DNA of 64,000 bases, taken from contig JAIXMN010000008.1 in the NCBI GenBank assembly GCA_025716815.1, forward strand, positions 806,001 through 870,000, read 5' to 3'. Every line of letters begins with the position of its first letter. Position 1 is the stretch's first letter. This stretch comes from Dichotomocladium elegans (Eukaryota; Mucoromycota; Mucoromycetes; Mucorales; Lichtheimiaceae). The notes under the pieces were generated by a model. The model was not told the DNA's origin, searched no databases, and saw only the letters and a program-made list of their open reading frames with translations. This document shows, one piece after another, positions 10,531-20,411 of the stretch. The position numbers were made by a program, and so were the translations under genes.

Positions 10531-12452
10531 TTAAATAAAATCGTTCGGATTGGCTTGTTGAATCTCACGCAAGAGGGCATCGTCTGGGTTGAGACTCCTA
10601 AAGAGCAGATAGTCGAATTTTCCGGTGGAAGTGAGCCGTTCAGCCATCCTGTCTATGGCAATGACAGCAAGCACAGTTTGAATATAAGCATCAATGAGAT
10701 CATCAACACCGATGCCGAGCTGGTTAAAGTCACGGCGATCCATCAGAATGAGACGGGATGAGTCTGTCGTCCAGCTGCCGTCCGGAAGTTTGATAGACAG
10801 GTTGGTTCCTAGCATTTCCCATGTGTTGTCTGCAAGTATATATGTTTGGATGAGCAAAAGCCTAGTACTCAGCCGTCATGATCTTGGATACGTTACCATG
10901 GGGTCCTAACTTGCTAGTCAGCGGACGGCGTGCTTTCCGTCCATAGATGCAAATAGGTCTGAACCCTTCGTCGTCACCTTTTTTCTGTCTATCAGTAATC
11001 TTGACTGTTTGGAAAGTTGATGGATGCTACTCACCGGCCACCATCATGCGTAGATCACTCACAAAGGTATTGTTTTTCTTATTAGGTATAGTGCCAACAT
11101 GATAAAACCTTCCCGACCGCGTTACGCTAGACCACGATGCGTTGCCAACCAGAGATTGGACAATAAACTGTTCAAAGTCGGTTGGTATCTGACAAAAAGG
11201 CAGCGATTTGGGTTGCAACTCACTTTATCGTAATGATGCTCTTCGTTCATAAAGTGGGATAGTTCATCCTGGTTTGTGATGGTGTAGACGCCCTGGCCGG
11301 CATTGCTATAGGGAACTTTTAGAACAGCGTGGCCGCCCATGGATTGGATCCACAGGGGGATTTCGCCACGTGTGATGTTATTTATTGTCTCTGGCGTGCG
11401 GATACTCAGGCCGGTGTCGACGAGCTCTGAGTTGTAAAAGTCGTAAGCCCGTGCAGCCATCATCTTGTTCCTGCCGCCCGCAAGACACGAAATTATTTGA
11501 TTCATGACAATGGTCCTTGTGTTGAGCGGAAATCGGTTCCATGGTTTTTGTGTCAAGTAACGGAAGCATGCGCGGATGGGATGCCAGTCTGATCAGGACA
11601 GAGCGCATCAATAGGGCTGGCTGTAAGCCAAAAAGTAAAAAAGATGCCCAAGTCAAAATCCCAACTTACCATTAGCCTCGTCTCTCACGTACAGGACGCC
11701 ATCCTCCCATTTGACGTTCGGGTCAGTGTCATTATCGTACCATTCCACCAGCCAGACATCTTCCTTGGCAACATCGGCCAAGACAGCTGCGTAGCCGCTA
11801 GATTCCATTGCATTCTTGTCATAGATCACCGCAAGGCCACCCAGTGACATGTCTGCTTTTGAAAGCTGATTCTTGAATGCGGACTCGATAACCACGCGAT
11901 ATCCTCCGTGTTCATTGTTCTCGCCCGTCTCGGAGAGAATGGGCATCGATTTTTGGCCGCTTGGACAAGAGTTAGTCTCAATGACAATCATTTGTCGCTG
12001 ACCAGAGGCTGTGGTCACATTAAACAGATCCGATCCTGCATAATAAAGAGTGGGTGAATCCACATCTCTCTCTCTTTTTCTTTTTTTTTTTTTTTACCTG
12101 CCCATTGGAAATATTTTGGCGAATAGGATAGGATGTCCCGCAAAGTCTCATGCTTGATTTGCGGGTTCAGATGCGTATAGCGAGCGATGATCCGCTCATT
12201 GCCAAGAGTTAAGAAAGATTGGACGAGCGGATGAATCTGGGCATTCAGTACGCGCGGATAAAAGTGCTGCTCAGGCTCGAAATCACCCGTGGTGATTTTG
12301 CGGGCAACATACTTCTTTGGCTCCTTGGTGGATTCCTCGGGAGGAGGGGTTTTTGGTGGAGAGATCTGGGGCGTGCCTGCCTGCGTGGCCGCATTTGTCT
12401 TTTGCTCATAAAGGGTCTCTGACGGAGGGGAAGTGCTCATTACAAAGTCCAT
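10531..12452 (-). CDS. Conserved fungal protein, probable ATP-grasp fold
   Basis: Six exons: 12098-12452, 11670-12035, 11224-11588, 11035-11188, 10897-10977 and 10531-10829, giving 539 aa. A Pro/Thr-rich N-terminus of about 45 residues precedes a globular protein. The region [19 protein letters not shown] followed by [13 protein letters not shown] and [11 protein letters not shown] resembles the nucleotide-binding lysine, glycine-rich loop and RxD-like segments of ATP-grasp ligases, in the usual order. I cannot name a characterised homologue or substrate. No signal peptide or membrane segment is seen, so it is probably cytosolic. Each exon junction was fixed by frame: for example the acceptor at 11589 gives EAND|WHPIR and avoids an upstream in-frame TGA. 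A second Met lies 5 codons in (MSTSPP) and could be the true start. Confidence 0.85.
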
Positions 12453-13910
12453 GTTTTTTAGGAGTGGGGGAGAGAGGAAATAGAAAGGGAAGAAAAAAGG
12501 CGAAGATGGGAAAGGTTTAAATTGCGAAAGAACGCGAGCGTGTGCGTGTAGCGCGGGCGGGATGCTTATCAGACATTGGGGGTGGCGGGGTAGGGTGGGG
12601 GAAGGGAAAGCGCAAAGGTTCAACTCATGGACCATTCATCATTTTACCATTGGGCGGATTTGAGATCTTAAGTCGTCCCAGAATTGGCAATTCGCATGGA
12701 GACCAATCGGTTGGCGACAGAGAGAGTGCACACAGCTGATGCACAACCCATTGGTCTGGAAAACATGTCATATTCACCTTCCTGCATTCCGTCTGTATCC
12801 TACTTCTCATCCTATGTTTCATTCCAAAGACAGTAGTCTCGTTCTGGATCGATGGGGGAAATGGTACTCGGATCCGTTCAAAAGCTTAGGCATACATGGT
12901 CTACAGATATGCAAGCAGGTTTATGCAGGTGTTTCACCTGTTATTCGGGCGCATAGATGCAATAAATTACTCCCTTGCCAAGATAAAATCTTCCATCCCC
13001 TCTTCGCCCCCCCGTCATCCGTCGCTCCAGGCAGGCAGACACTACCTACAAGTTCTATTTCTTTTTTTTGGGGGGACCTTGTCAATTCATCTTTTCATAG
13101 TACGGTAATCTTATGGATTAGTATATTCTGTGGTGTTTCATCGACTGGAAACGAGAGACAAGAGGTGGAAAGAAGCTATCTGAGCGATCGCGCGCTTTGT
13201 TCGAACTGCATTGTTATTCGTTTTTCATGCCGGCAGGTGACACAAGAGCGAGTCTCATAGACTCCCTTTCTCTCACTGTGCGTGTTCGCGTGTGGACGTC
13301 ATTGTGATGCACTACTGATACTGTATTTAAAGACCCGCTTGGCTGCGGTTCAGTCTCCGAACAGTTTTGTCTCATTTCCCTTTATCCAGGTAGGAGGAAC
13401 CATTCCTTTTTGAAGGTTTTTGTTCGCAGTTAGTTGAACCTCCCTATAACCATTATTCAGCAGAGTTTGAAAAGCGAGGGATGAAAGAGGCGTCGGTTGA
13501 TTGATGCAGCACAGCTTAGGAACGTCGATCTATCTTTTTTTTTTTTTTTACCTTTTTGTCTAAGGTGGCGCTTTGCACACGCTAACAGCTTAAGTACATT
13601 TCCCAAACCAATAACAAGACGAGCTGCGATGGGTGCTGCTGCGAAAACGTTGATATGACAACACGTTGTTTACTTTTATCCAAAGCATACACAGCTTCCA
13701 CCTATCTTACTGTTCTGACAATACGATGATGAAAAGAAAAAGAAAAATGTATGGGAGAGCGTAATGCAGCGAACGGACTCGTTTTTTTTTCTATCTTATT
13801 TAGCGCTAGCATGGGGGCGGAGAATGAATTCTGGAAATGCTGGATGGACCCTACGCAAAAAAAAAGAGCATGAATTATTTTTTCTTTTCTCTTCGTTATT
13901 GTTTTCTGTC
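12453..13910. other. Long intergenic region upstream of NMA111
   Basis: Divergent region of about 1.46 kb. A TATTTAAA at 13324-13331 is followed about 60 bp later by a possible splice donor (CAG|GTAGGA at 13390), and a long T run lies at about 13535-13550. This could be the promoter and first non-coding exon of NMA111, or a small RNA gene. A 173-codon plus-strand frame at 12739-13260 has no recognisable motif and atypical composition; I do not call it a gene. Confidence 0.5.
13324..13331 (+). promoter_or_regulatory. TATA-like element, possible NMA111 promoter
   Basis: TATTTAAA lies 580 bp upstream of the NMA111 start codon. The distance would require a long or spliced leader, for which there is a plausible donor at 13390. 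Confidence 0.3.
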
Positions 13911-16900
13911 ATGGATGAATCATATCAGCATCCGCTTGTAGGAACCCCTCCGCTAAGCACCATCAACTCGCCGGCTCCTTGTGATATTCAAACCAATCTT
14001 CGTGCTGGAGCCGACCATGTAGCTTCTTCGACGTTGCGATACGAGCAACAGGAAGGCGACAGCAAGGCCTTCCGCGGCCGGAGCAAGTCGCTTGCGTGGA
14101 CATCCTTCCATTCGCCTCGATTGCCTGTAGACTATCAATTCGGACCCGAGTTGAATACCACCACGGGCGTGCCCTATAAGGCTCGGTCGTGGGAACCCAC
14201 GCTCGAGTTGGCCATCAAAGCCATTGTTTCGATAAAGGCGAGTCACGTTAGAAGTTTTGATACAGAAACATCAGGTTTGAGAAGAACACATAGATATAGA
14301 GGTGGAGAGAGAGAGAGAGACAGATGATAATAGACGAATACATCCCTATCAGGCGGTTATACGGCCACGGGCTTCATCGTCAATGCGGAGAAGGGAATTA
14401 TCCTCACAAATCGCCACGTCGTGTCGCCAGCGCCGATTGTCGCCCAAGCAGTTTTGACCAATTATGAAGAGGTTGACCTCGAGCCTGTCTATCGCGATCC
14501 CGTGCACGATTTTGGTTTTATGCGGGTAAAGGAGCTAAAGAGGCTGTTGGTTGTGCCTTTACTTGCCGACCAACTCATAGTAAACTGTCTAGTTTGACCC
14601 GAGCAAAGTGAAATTTATGGAGCTTCACGAGATCGAATTATCGCCCGAGCGCGCCAAAGTGGGTTTGGATATACGAGTTGTCGGGTATGGATGTCCTTTC
14701 ATGATAAGCAAAGCAAGCGACCCTACCAGATCCATTGACATGTCCCTATTCTAGGAACGATGCCGGTGAGAAGCTGAGCATTCTGGCCGGCACATTGGCT
14801 CGACTGGATAGACGGTTCGTCTGATGATCAAAAGAGAGAATTTCTACGGGATCCCCTCACACACCTGTATTTTTCCAGTGCTCCGGAATACGGCATCGGT
14901 GAATACAATGACTTCAACACCTTTTACTTACAGGCCGCATCGGGCACAAGCGGTGGCTCGTCTGGCAGCCCTGTGTTGGACATAGATGGTCATGCTGTGG
15001 CACTCAATGCAGGTGGCGCCACTAAAGCGTCCTCGAGCTATTATCTGCCGCTGGACCGCATCAAAAGAGCGCTACACTATGTTGAAAAGGGGCAGCAAGT
15101 GCCGCGTGGCACGTTGCAGACCGAGTTCGAGTATCTTCCCTACAACGAAGTACGCCGGCTGGGTCTCAAGGCACACGTCGAGGAAAAAGTACGCGTGCGT
15201 TTTCCTGATGAGACAGGCATGCTTGTAGTGCGATCGCTGCTCCCCAAAGGCCCTGCGGACAATATCCTCATGCCGGGCGATATCATCATCGGCTGCAACG
15301 GACGCATGGTGCCTCACTTTATTGCCTTGTTTGAGATCATTGATGATGCTGTGGACAAGACCATCACCCTTACCATCTCGCGTGGCAAGCACGTTCAGGA
15401 CGTCAAGGTCACCGTTCAGGATCTGCACTCTATCACACCAAGCCGTTTCGCCGAGATCGGTGGCGGCGTCGTGCATGACCTTAGTTATCAGCTCGCCAGA
15501 TCGTACTCTCAGCCTGTCGGCGGGGTCTATGTTGCTACCTCGGGTCACATGCTCGCAAGCGCCAGTGCATGGCGCAAGAGCATCATCGTCAGTGTCAACA
15601 ATATCCCCACGCCCAACTTGGATGAGTTCATCAAGGCCATGCAATCGTTGTCGGATGGTGCTCGTGTACCTATCCGGTATTACATGCAGCGAAAGCTGTT
15701 TTTTTTTAAAAAAAAAAAGATGGGTCATTTGCTGATTTTTTTTTTTTTTTGCGTAATGCGAACGCTAGGTTTTATTCTTTGCACAAGGCGTACAAGGATA
15801 AAGTGATGATTATGCATGTAGACCGCCATTGGCATAAATTTAGAGTGGCAGAACGTAACGGTAAGGAAAAAGGGATTCATTTGGCTGACCAGCCCATTAT
15901 CTTGTGATCTTATGCATACGTAAAATAGACCTTACTGGTCTTTGGGAATACACGGAGATGCCACCACCTCCGCCCAATCCTTCGTACCAACCCGCCACTG
16001 CCACATTGCCACCGCTCGATGCATCGATGGAGCTTGCGCACAAGCTCCTTCCCTCCTTCGTTGCCATTGACTTTTACCTCCCTTATCTTGTGGACGGAAT
16101 GAAGGCCACGCAGTTCTACGGCACTGGATACATTGTTTCGACGAACCCGCCGCTGCTTGTGTGTGACCGGGATACGATCCCGATCAGTTTGGGTGATGTG
16201 CTTATCACGTTTGCTAACTCGATCATTATCCCGGGTAAGATCCTGATGCTTCACCCGATCTACAACTACGTTCTGGTCACCTACGACCCGGCTCTGATCG
16301 GCGATACGCCCGTCCGCGCCATCGAATTCAGCGACAAGGTGCTGAGCCAGGGAGACGAGGTTTACTTCACCTCGATGGGTAGCGATCATGCCATCTCATC
16401 CAAAAAGACAACCGTCAGCAACATATCCAACATAGGCACGCGTGAGTGCTCGCCCCCGCGCTGGCGGGCGATGAACGTCGAAGGTATCAAGGTAGACGAT
16501 TCGTCGAACTCCCAGGGCGGCCTCCTCAGCACAGAGGATGGTAAAATCCAGGGCTTGTGGCTCTCCTACTCGTCCCAGAACGACAAGGGCAAGGACATCT
16601 CGTTCATGTCCGGTCTGTCTGCATCGCTTGTTCGACCCGCGGTCGAAAAGTTTCTTAGCGGCGACAAGAATCTCGTTTTCAAAACTCTGGACGTCGAATT
16701 CTGGACGATGCGTATTGCAGCCGCCCGCTCTCTCGGACTCACAGACGAGTGGGTCCGAAAGGTCGAGCAAAGCGGTAGCACGCGTCACACGCTCTTGTAT
16801 GTCCTCAGCATCCTTGATGAGCGCAGTGCGGCCGCCAAGATGCTTCATGTCGGCGATGTTGTTCTCAGTATCAATGGGAAGGTCGTGACCCGCATGTCTG

Positions 16901-17588
16901 ATCTGATGGGTATCCGAGAACAAGGACACGATGTCGCTATGGTAACGTACCCACCTTGGTGCTGTGGATGAATGTTCTCTCCGCCTTTAAACACTCCCCC
17001 CTCTCACATACACACATTCAACAGGTCATACTTCGCGACGGGAAAGAACTCGAATTGAATGTACCAATGTCAGAATTCAGTGCGTATGAAACCAGACGCG
17101 TCATCGGCTGGCAGGGCGCTTTGATCCAGCGCCCGTACAAGGCCGTACTAGAGCAGGTACGGAATGTGCCCACTGGCGTTTACGTGTCTTGTACGCTATA
17201 TGGCTCGCCTGCCTCGAACGTCCTACGTCCGGGCGTCTGGATCGTCGAGGTCAATGGTCAGCCTGTAGAAGACCTGGATTCATTCCTAGCGGTGGTTCAT
17301 GCGCATGAGGCCGAAATGACACGCCGCAGACGCCCAAGTTACATTCCGCCTGTCCGGCGCAGCCCAGCAGATCAGCAACTTAAATTCACTGATGAGGACG
17401 TACTCAGGACAGACGATGCGGACGATGACGACGATAACAATGACGAAGGTTATGTCCGAATCAAAACTGTTAGCAGGAACGAGACTGTGCGCGTTGCGGC
17501 CCTGAAGCTCGATCTACATTACTGGGACACATGGCAGCTTATCCGAGACGACAGCACCGTATGCGGCTGGGCATGTACGGATGCGTAG
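13911..17588 (+). CDS. NMA111: Nuclear HtrA-like serine protease
   Basis: Eight exons: 13911-14274, 14353-14525, 14593-14684, 14755-14814, 14879-15697, 15769-15860, 15929-16941 and 17025-17588, giving 1,058 aa (yeast Nma111 is 997). The N-terminal HtrA domain has the full triad: His about 143 in TNRHVV, Asp about 174 in DPVHDFGF, and Ser in [11 protein letters not shown]. The His-Asp spacing of 31 equals that of the yeast enzyme. A PDZ domain, a degenerate second protease-like half without a catalytic Ser motif, and a second PDZ region follow, as in the family. The protein acts in the nucleus in stress-related cell death and protein quality control. Intron 5 (15698-15768) has a poor donor, GTTTTT, embedded in T9A11, but the join [15 protein letters not shown] is in frame and fits the family. 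Confidence 0.95.
15698..15768 (+). other. NMA111 intron 5 with T9A11 palindrome at its donor
   Basis: The intron starts with GT followed by nine T and eleven A (15699-15718) and has a second T tract of about 14 before the acceptor GCTAG. The donor departs from the GTRAGT consensus used elsewhere in the window. A homopolymer length error in the assembly cannot be excluded. Confidence 0.6.
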
Positions 17589-17777
17589 GGCATATATCGA
17601 TAGTACGCGCGCCTGTGCGAGGGGGGGGAGAAGGCCCCCACGTTGGGAATTATGTGTAATATACAGTACTTTATTTTCAAAAATACTTGTTGATTAACGG
17701 AGGGATGTATCTACAAAGAGGGGTGCGGGGGACGGGCATGTGCGCTTGCAAGCAACTTCTTGATTGTTCCCTTTCTT

Positions 17778-18715
17778 TTAATCATGATGATGTCGACGAT
17801 GTCGCTTGTGTTCTTTCCGGTCGTGGCGGTGTTCCTTTTTGCTCTTTTTCCTCTTCTTATCTCTAAAGTAGGCCGCCATAGGATCTTCTGCGTCAAATTC
17901 GTCTGCCGCAGCCTTCTCTTCTTCACGAGCGGGTTCCACTGGACAAGAAAAAGGCGTCAGAGGTCAAATGACGTTGGGCCTTCAAAACAAACACATACCC
18001 TCCAGCAGTGGCGGCGCAGCGTTCATCGTCGGGACATAGGGTTCTTCAACATATTCACCGTCGCGCTTCACACGGCGAGGTTTAGGACCATAAGAGTGAT
18101 CCACACGTAATGTTCTTCCCAAAACCTAAATGTTTCCCCACCAGCAGATAGCCCATTCAGCGCTAGTCAGTTCGTCGCAAACAAACAAAAAAAGATATAC
18201 GGAATGCATTACTTTGCTACCGTTGAGATTGTCGACTGCAAGCACCGTACTTCGCTGATCTTCATACTGCAGAAATGCAAATCCTTTCGACTCGCCGGTT
18301 TTATGATCCCGAGCAAGTTCAATGTTCATTATTTCGCCATACCTATTGCGAATGGACGGTGGGGCAGGAGGCAGAGATGAGAGCGATCGCGCGCGCTCCA
18401 GGGGTGAGTATTGCGGAAGAAGAACAAGAAAGAGGCAAGGGCATGGTTCTTACTGAGAAAAAATGCAAATCACATCACCCTCGGAGAGATCAAAGGACAA
18501 ACCGCCAGCAAAGATCCAGGCAGAATTTCGATATTGCTGGTGCCATGATGCTGATTCGGAGTAGTCTAAACGATTAATCTCACTTTGATTGATGCGCTGG
18601 ATCTCTTTGACGACGCTATTGCAGTTGGTAATCTTATTAGCGTTAAAGCGTTGAATTTCAGATTCTCTCCTTCCCCTTATTTGTGAGAAGAGATTGGCAA
18701 AGCTACCTACTTCAT
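17778..18715 (-). CDS. IST3: U2 snRNP-associated RES complex protein (RBMX2/Ist3)
   Basis: Five exons: 18711-18715, 18454-18615, 18213-18342, 17999-18125 and 17778-17938, giving 194 aa. The protein has one RRM with RNP2-like IFAGGLS and RNP1 KGFAFLQY, flanked by NVVKEIQRIN and, downstream, LGRTLRVDHSYGPKPRR, which anchors the other RES subunits in known structures. The tail is Lys/His-rich. Ist3 works in the spliceosome in the retention-and-splicing complex with Bud13 and Pml1. The first coding exon is only ATGAA: splicing donor 18710 to the acceptor just before 18615 gives M-N-V-V-K-E-I-Q, the start expected for the family, and no other Met precedes this segment. The gene begins only 169 bp after the two-TM gene ends, on the same strand. 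Confidence 0.92.
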
Positions 18716-18884
18716 GGGGCACGAATGTAGAAGAGAGAGATAGAAAGCGTAAGAAAAAGGAAACGCAAAGCGCCAACGGCGAATTCCTCTTTTTTTTTTC
18801 TTTTGCGTTGATGCTGAGATTTTTTTCTTTTATGCATGCACACACGGGGGAGGGGGTCATGTGTCTATTGAATGCGTTCTATGA

Positions 18885-20378
18885 TTATTGTTTGAAATCT
18901 AGTGTTGACGAGTTGCTGCAGTCCTCTATGCTATTTGCACCGACAGTCGAAGAAGAGATGGATGTTTCCTCAATACTTGGTGGCGGTTGGTGTTTGCGGC
19001 GGCGTTTCCTTGAGAAGATCGACTTTTCACTGACGCCAGCGTCTAATGAAGCAGTCGATTGCTTCTTCTGCTGCCGGGCGACGGCCGCACTGAGGTTGAC
19101 AAAGACTTCATTGTCGAGGTGGTAAGCGGTCATGATTTCTTCGAGGATGCGAACCCGCTCCTCGATCCGCTCTACTCGCTGCTGCTGCTGCTGCTGTTGC
19201 TGCTGCTCATCGCTGGCCGGCGCCAACAGGTCTTGCGGTGGCATTGACGTCGGCAGCGATCTCCTCCTGTGCGCATAGACTGAATCTGTAAATGGGATCT
19301 CATTCATGGCCGAGGACACATTAAATTTTGTCTTGAGGGCCGTGAGGATGGATCTGCGGAAGGGTCCAAAAGACCAGCGCTGAACTACACCCCAGGGCGA
19401 GCGCGGGCGAGCGCCGAACAAGAATACGTCGAAGGAGAAGATGATTGAGAATACGCCGCCGACAAAGCCGAGGGCGTTGAGGAGCGTGTAAACCTTGATC
19501 TCGGTATCGCGGATGACGGCATAGTCGGCTGGTATGAGATTGATGTAGCCCAGATCCCTGTGGGTGGTCAAGTAGGAGGGGTCGGAGGGGTCCTGGCTGA
19601 AGGAGGAATGCACCACAGGGTCCCGTTTGAGGCGCTGGAAAATGCCGACGTAATTCCACCCCGTGTCCTCCAGGGACTCGTACGTCGACAGAGTGTAGGA
19701 GAGGGTGCCAAACGAGAGCGGAGAGAAGGAGAAGGTGTTTTCGGGTCGGATCTTGTACTGCTCGTTTATCTTCCACCTGCTGATTTCGTCCTCTGTCAGC
19801 AACGTCCTGTTGGCCGCAGTGGCGTTGTTCTCGAACCCATAGATGAACGCGTTCGGGTCCTTTTGGCGCGGGTAGATGGATACGTAGATGCGCGATTCGA
19901 GCGCCTGGCTCGGATCACCGAACAGAGTGAACACGAGCCGCGACCGACTGTACTGGCTCCCGTCCTTGCAAAGGCCAAAGTCTTCGGGCGGCCGGAACAG
20001 AAAGCACCTCACGTGCGTCGTGACGCTCCGGAACACGGGCGCAAACACCGACGTGTTCAGCATATAAATATGCGCATTGCACGATCTGGCGCCGTCTGTT
20101 TCGCACGCAACTTGCGGTTTGAGCGAATCAGTAGTCAGGTTGTTATAATGGCTTCGAAAACCATCAAAGCAGAACCGCACGTCCGGCACCCTCGCTTCGT
20201 GGTCGGGTGTTCGATAGCGCTGTACCACAATCGGACTGACCAGCACTTGGTGCAGAATGAAAGCCATGAGTGAAAGGAAGATCAGCAACAGCGATGCAAG
20301 ACATACAAGCCGCAAAATCTCAGTCCATCGCGGCTCGCCGTGTCTGTTTTGAAACAGTTGGGATGATCCATTCAGCAT
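18885..20378 (-). CDS. Orphan two-transmembrane protein with large ectodomain
   Basis: Single exon, 497 aa, not a family I recognise. A hydrophobic segment at about 23-48 (LVCLASLLLIFLSLMAFILHQV) and another at about 298-322 (LLNALGFVGGVFSIIFSFDVFL) flank a loop of about 250 residues with five Cys (70, 92, 100, 125, 137) and several N-glycosylation sequons (80, 108, 184, 190). The C-terminal 170 residues look cytoplasmic: a poly-Gln run (about 392-401) leads into a coiled coil (RVERIEERVRILEEIMTAY) and a basic, Ser-rich tail. Both termini inside and a Cys-bearing ectodomain is the topology of trimeric ENaC/ASIC or P2X channels, but I see no homology, so that is only an analogy. The start codon lies 29 nt after the stop of the kelch gene, suggesting co-transcription or fusion. 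Confidence 0.88.
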   Translation of the reverse strand: MLNGSSQLFQNRHGEPRWTEILRLVCLASLLLIFLSLMAFILHQVLVSPIVVQRYRTPDHEARVPDVRFCFDGFRSHYNNLTTDSLKPQVACETDGARSCNAHIYMLNTSVFAPVFRSVTTHVRCFLFRPPEDFGLCKDGSQYSRSRLVFTLFGDPSQALESRIYVSIYPRQKDPNAFIYGFENNATAANRTLLTEDEISRWKINEQYKIRPENTFSFSPLSFGTLSYTLSTYESLEDTGWNYVGIFQRLKRDPVVHSSFSQDPSDPSYLTTHRDLGYINLIPADYAVIRDTEIKVYTLLNALGFVGGVFSIIFSFDVFLFGARPRSPWGVVQRWSFGPFRRSILTALKTKFNVSSAMNEIPFTDSVYAHRRRSLPTSMPPQDLLAPASDEQQQQQQQQQRVERIEERVRILEEIMTAYHLDNEVFVNLSAAVARQQKKQSTASLDAGVSEKSIFSRKRRRKHQPPPSIEETSISSSTVGANSIEDCSNSSTLDFKQ

Positions 20379-20379
20379 C

Positions 20380-20411
20380 CTATGTACCTCCAGAAAAGAT
20401 AAACGCCTTAC
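20380..20411 (-). other. Possible 32-nt intron joining the kelch and two-TM frames
   Basis: GTAAGG at 20411-20406 and TAG at 20382-20380 (minus strand) would splice CG to G-ATG and carry the kelch reading frame straight into Met1 of the two-TM protein. At 32 nt it is shorter than every other intron in the window (about 50 nt or more), so it may simply be the intercistronic gap. Confidence 0.3.

Noticed and set aside
12739..13260. 173-codon plus-strand frame between the ATP-grasp-like gene and NMA111
   Set aside because: No family motif, Cys/Ser-rich random-looking composition, and it runs through a homopolymer stretch; not enough to call a gene.
13320..13550. Possible small RNA gene (TATTTAAA, then T-run terminator)
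   Set aside because: No match to U snRNA, RNase P, SRP or tRNA signatures; equally explained as a promoter and leader intron of NMA111.
15072..15728. 218-codon minus-strand frame
   Set aside because: Shadow of NMA111 exon 5.
19560..20273. 237-codon open frame on the plus strand
   Set aside because: Antisense shadow of the two-TM gene in GC-rich third positions; no motif, no start context.
20380..20411. Kelch/two-TM fusion as the primary gene model
   Set aside because: A 32-nt intron is below the minimum seen elsewhere in the window, so two separate CDSs are listed and fusion is kept as a hypothesis.
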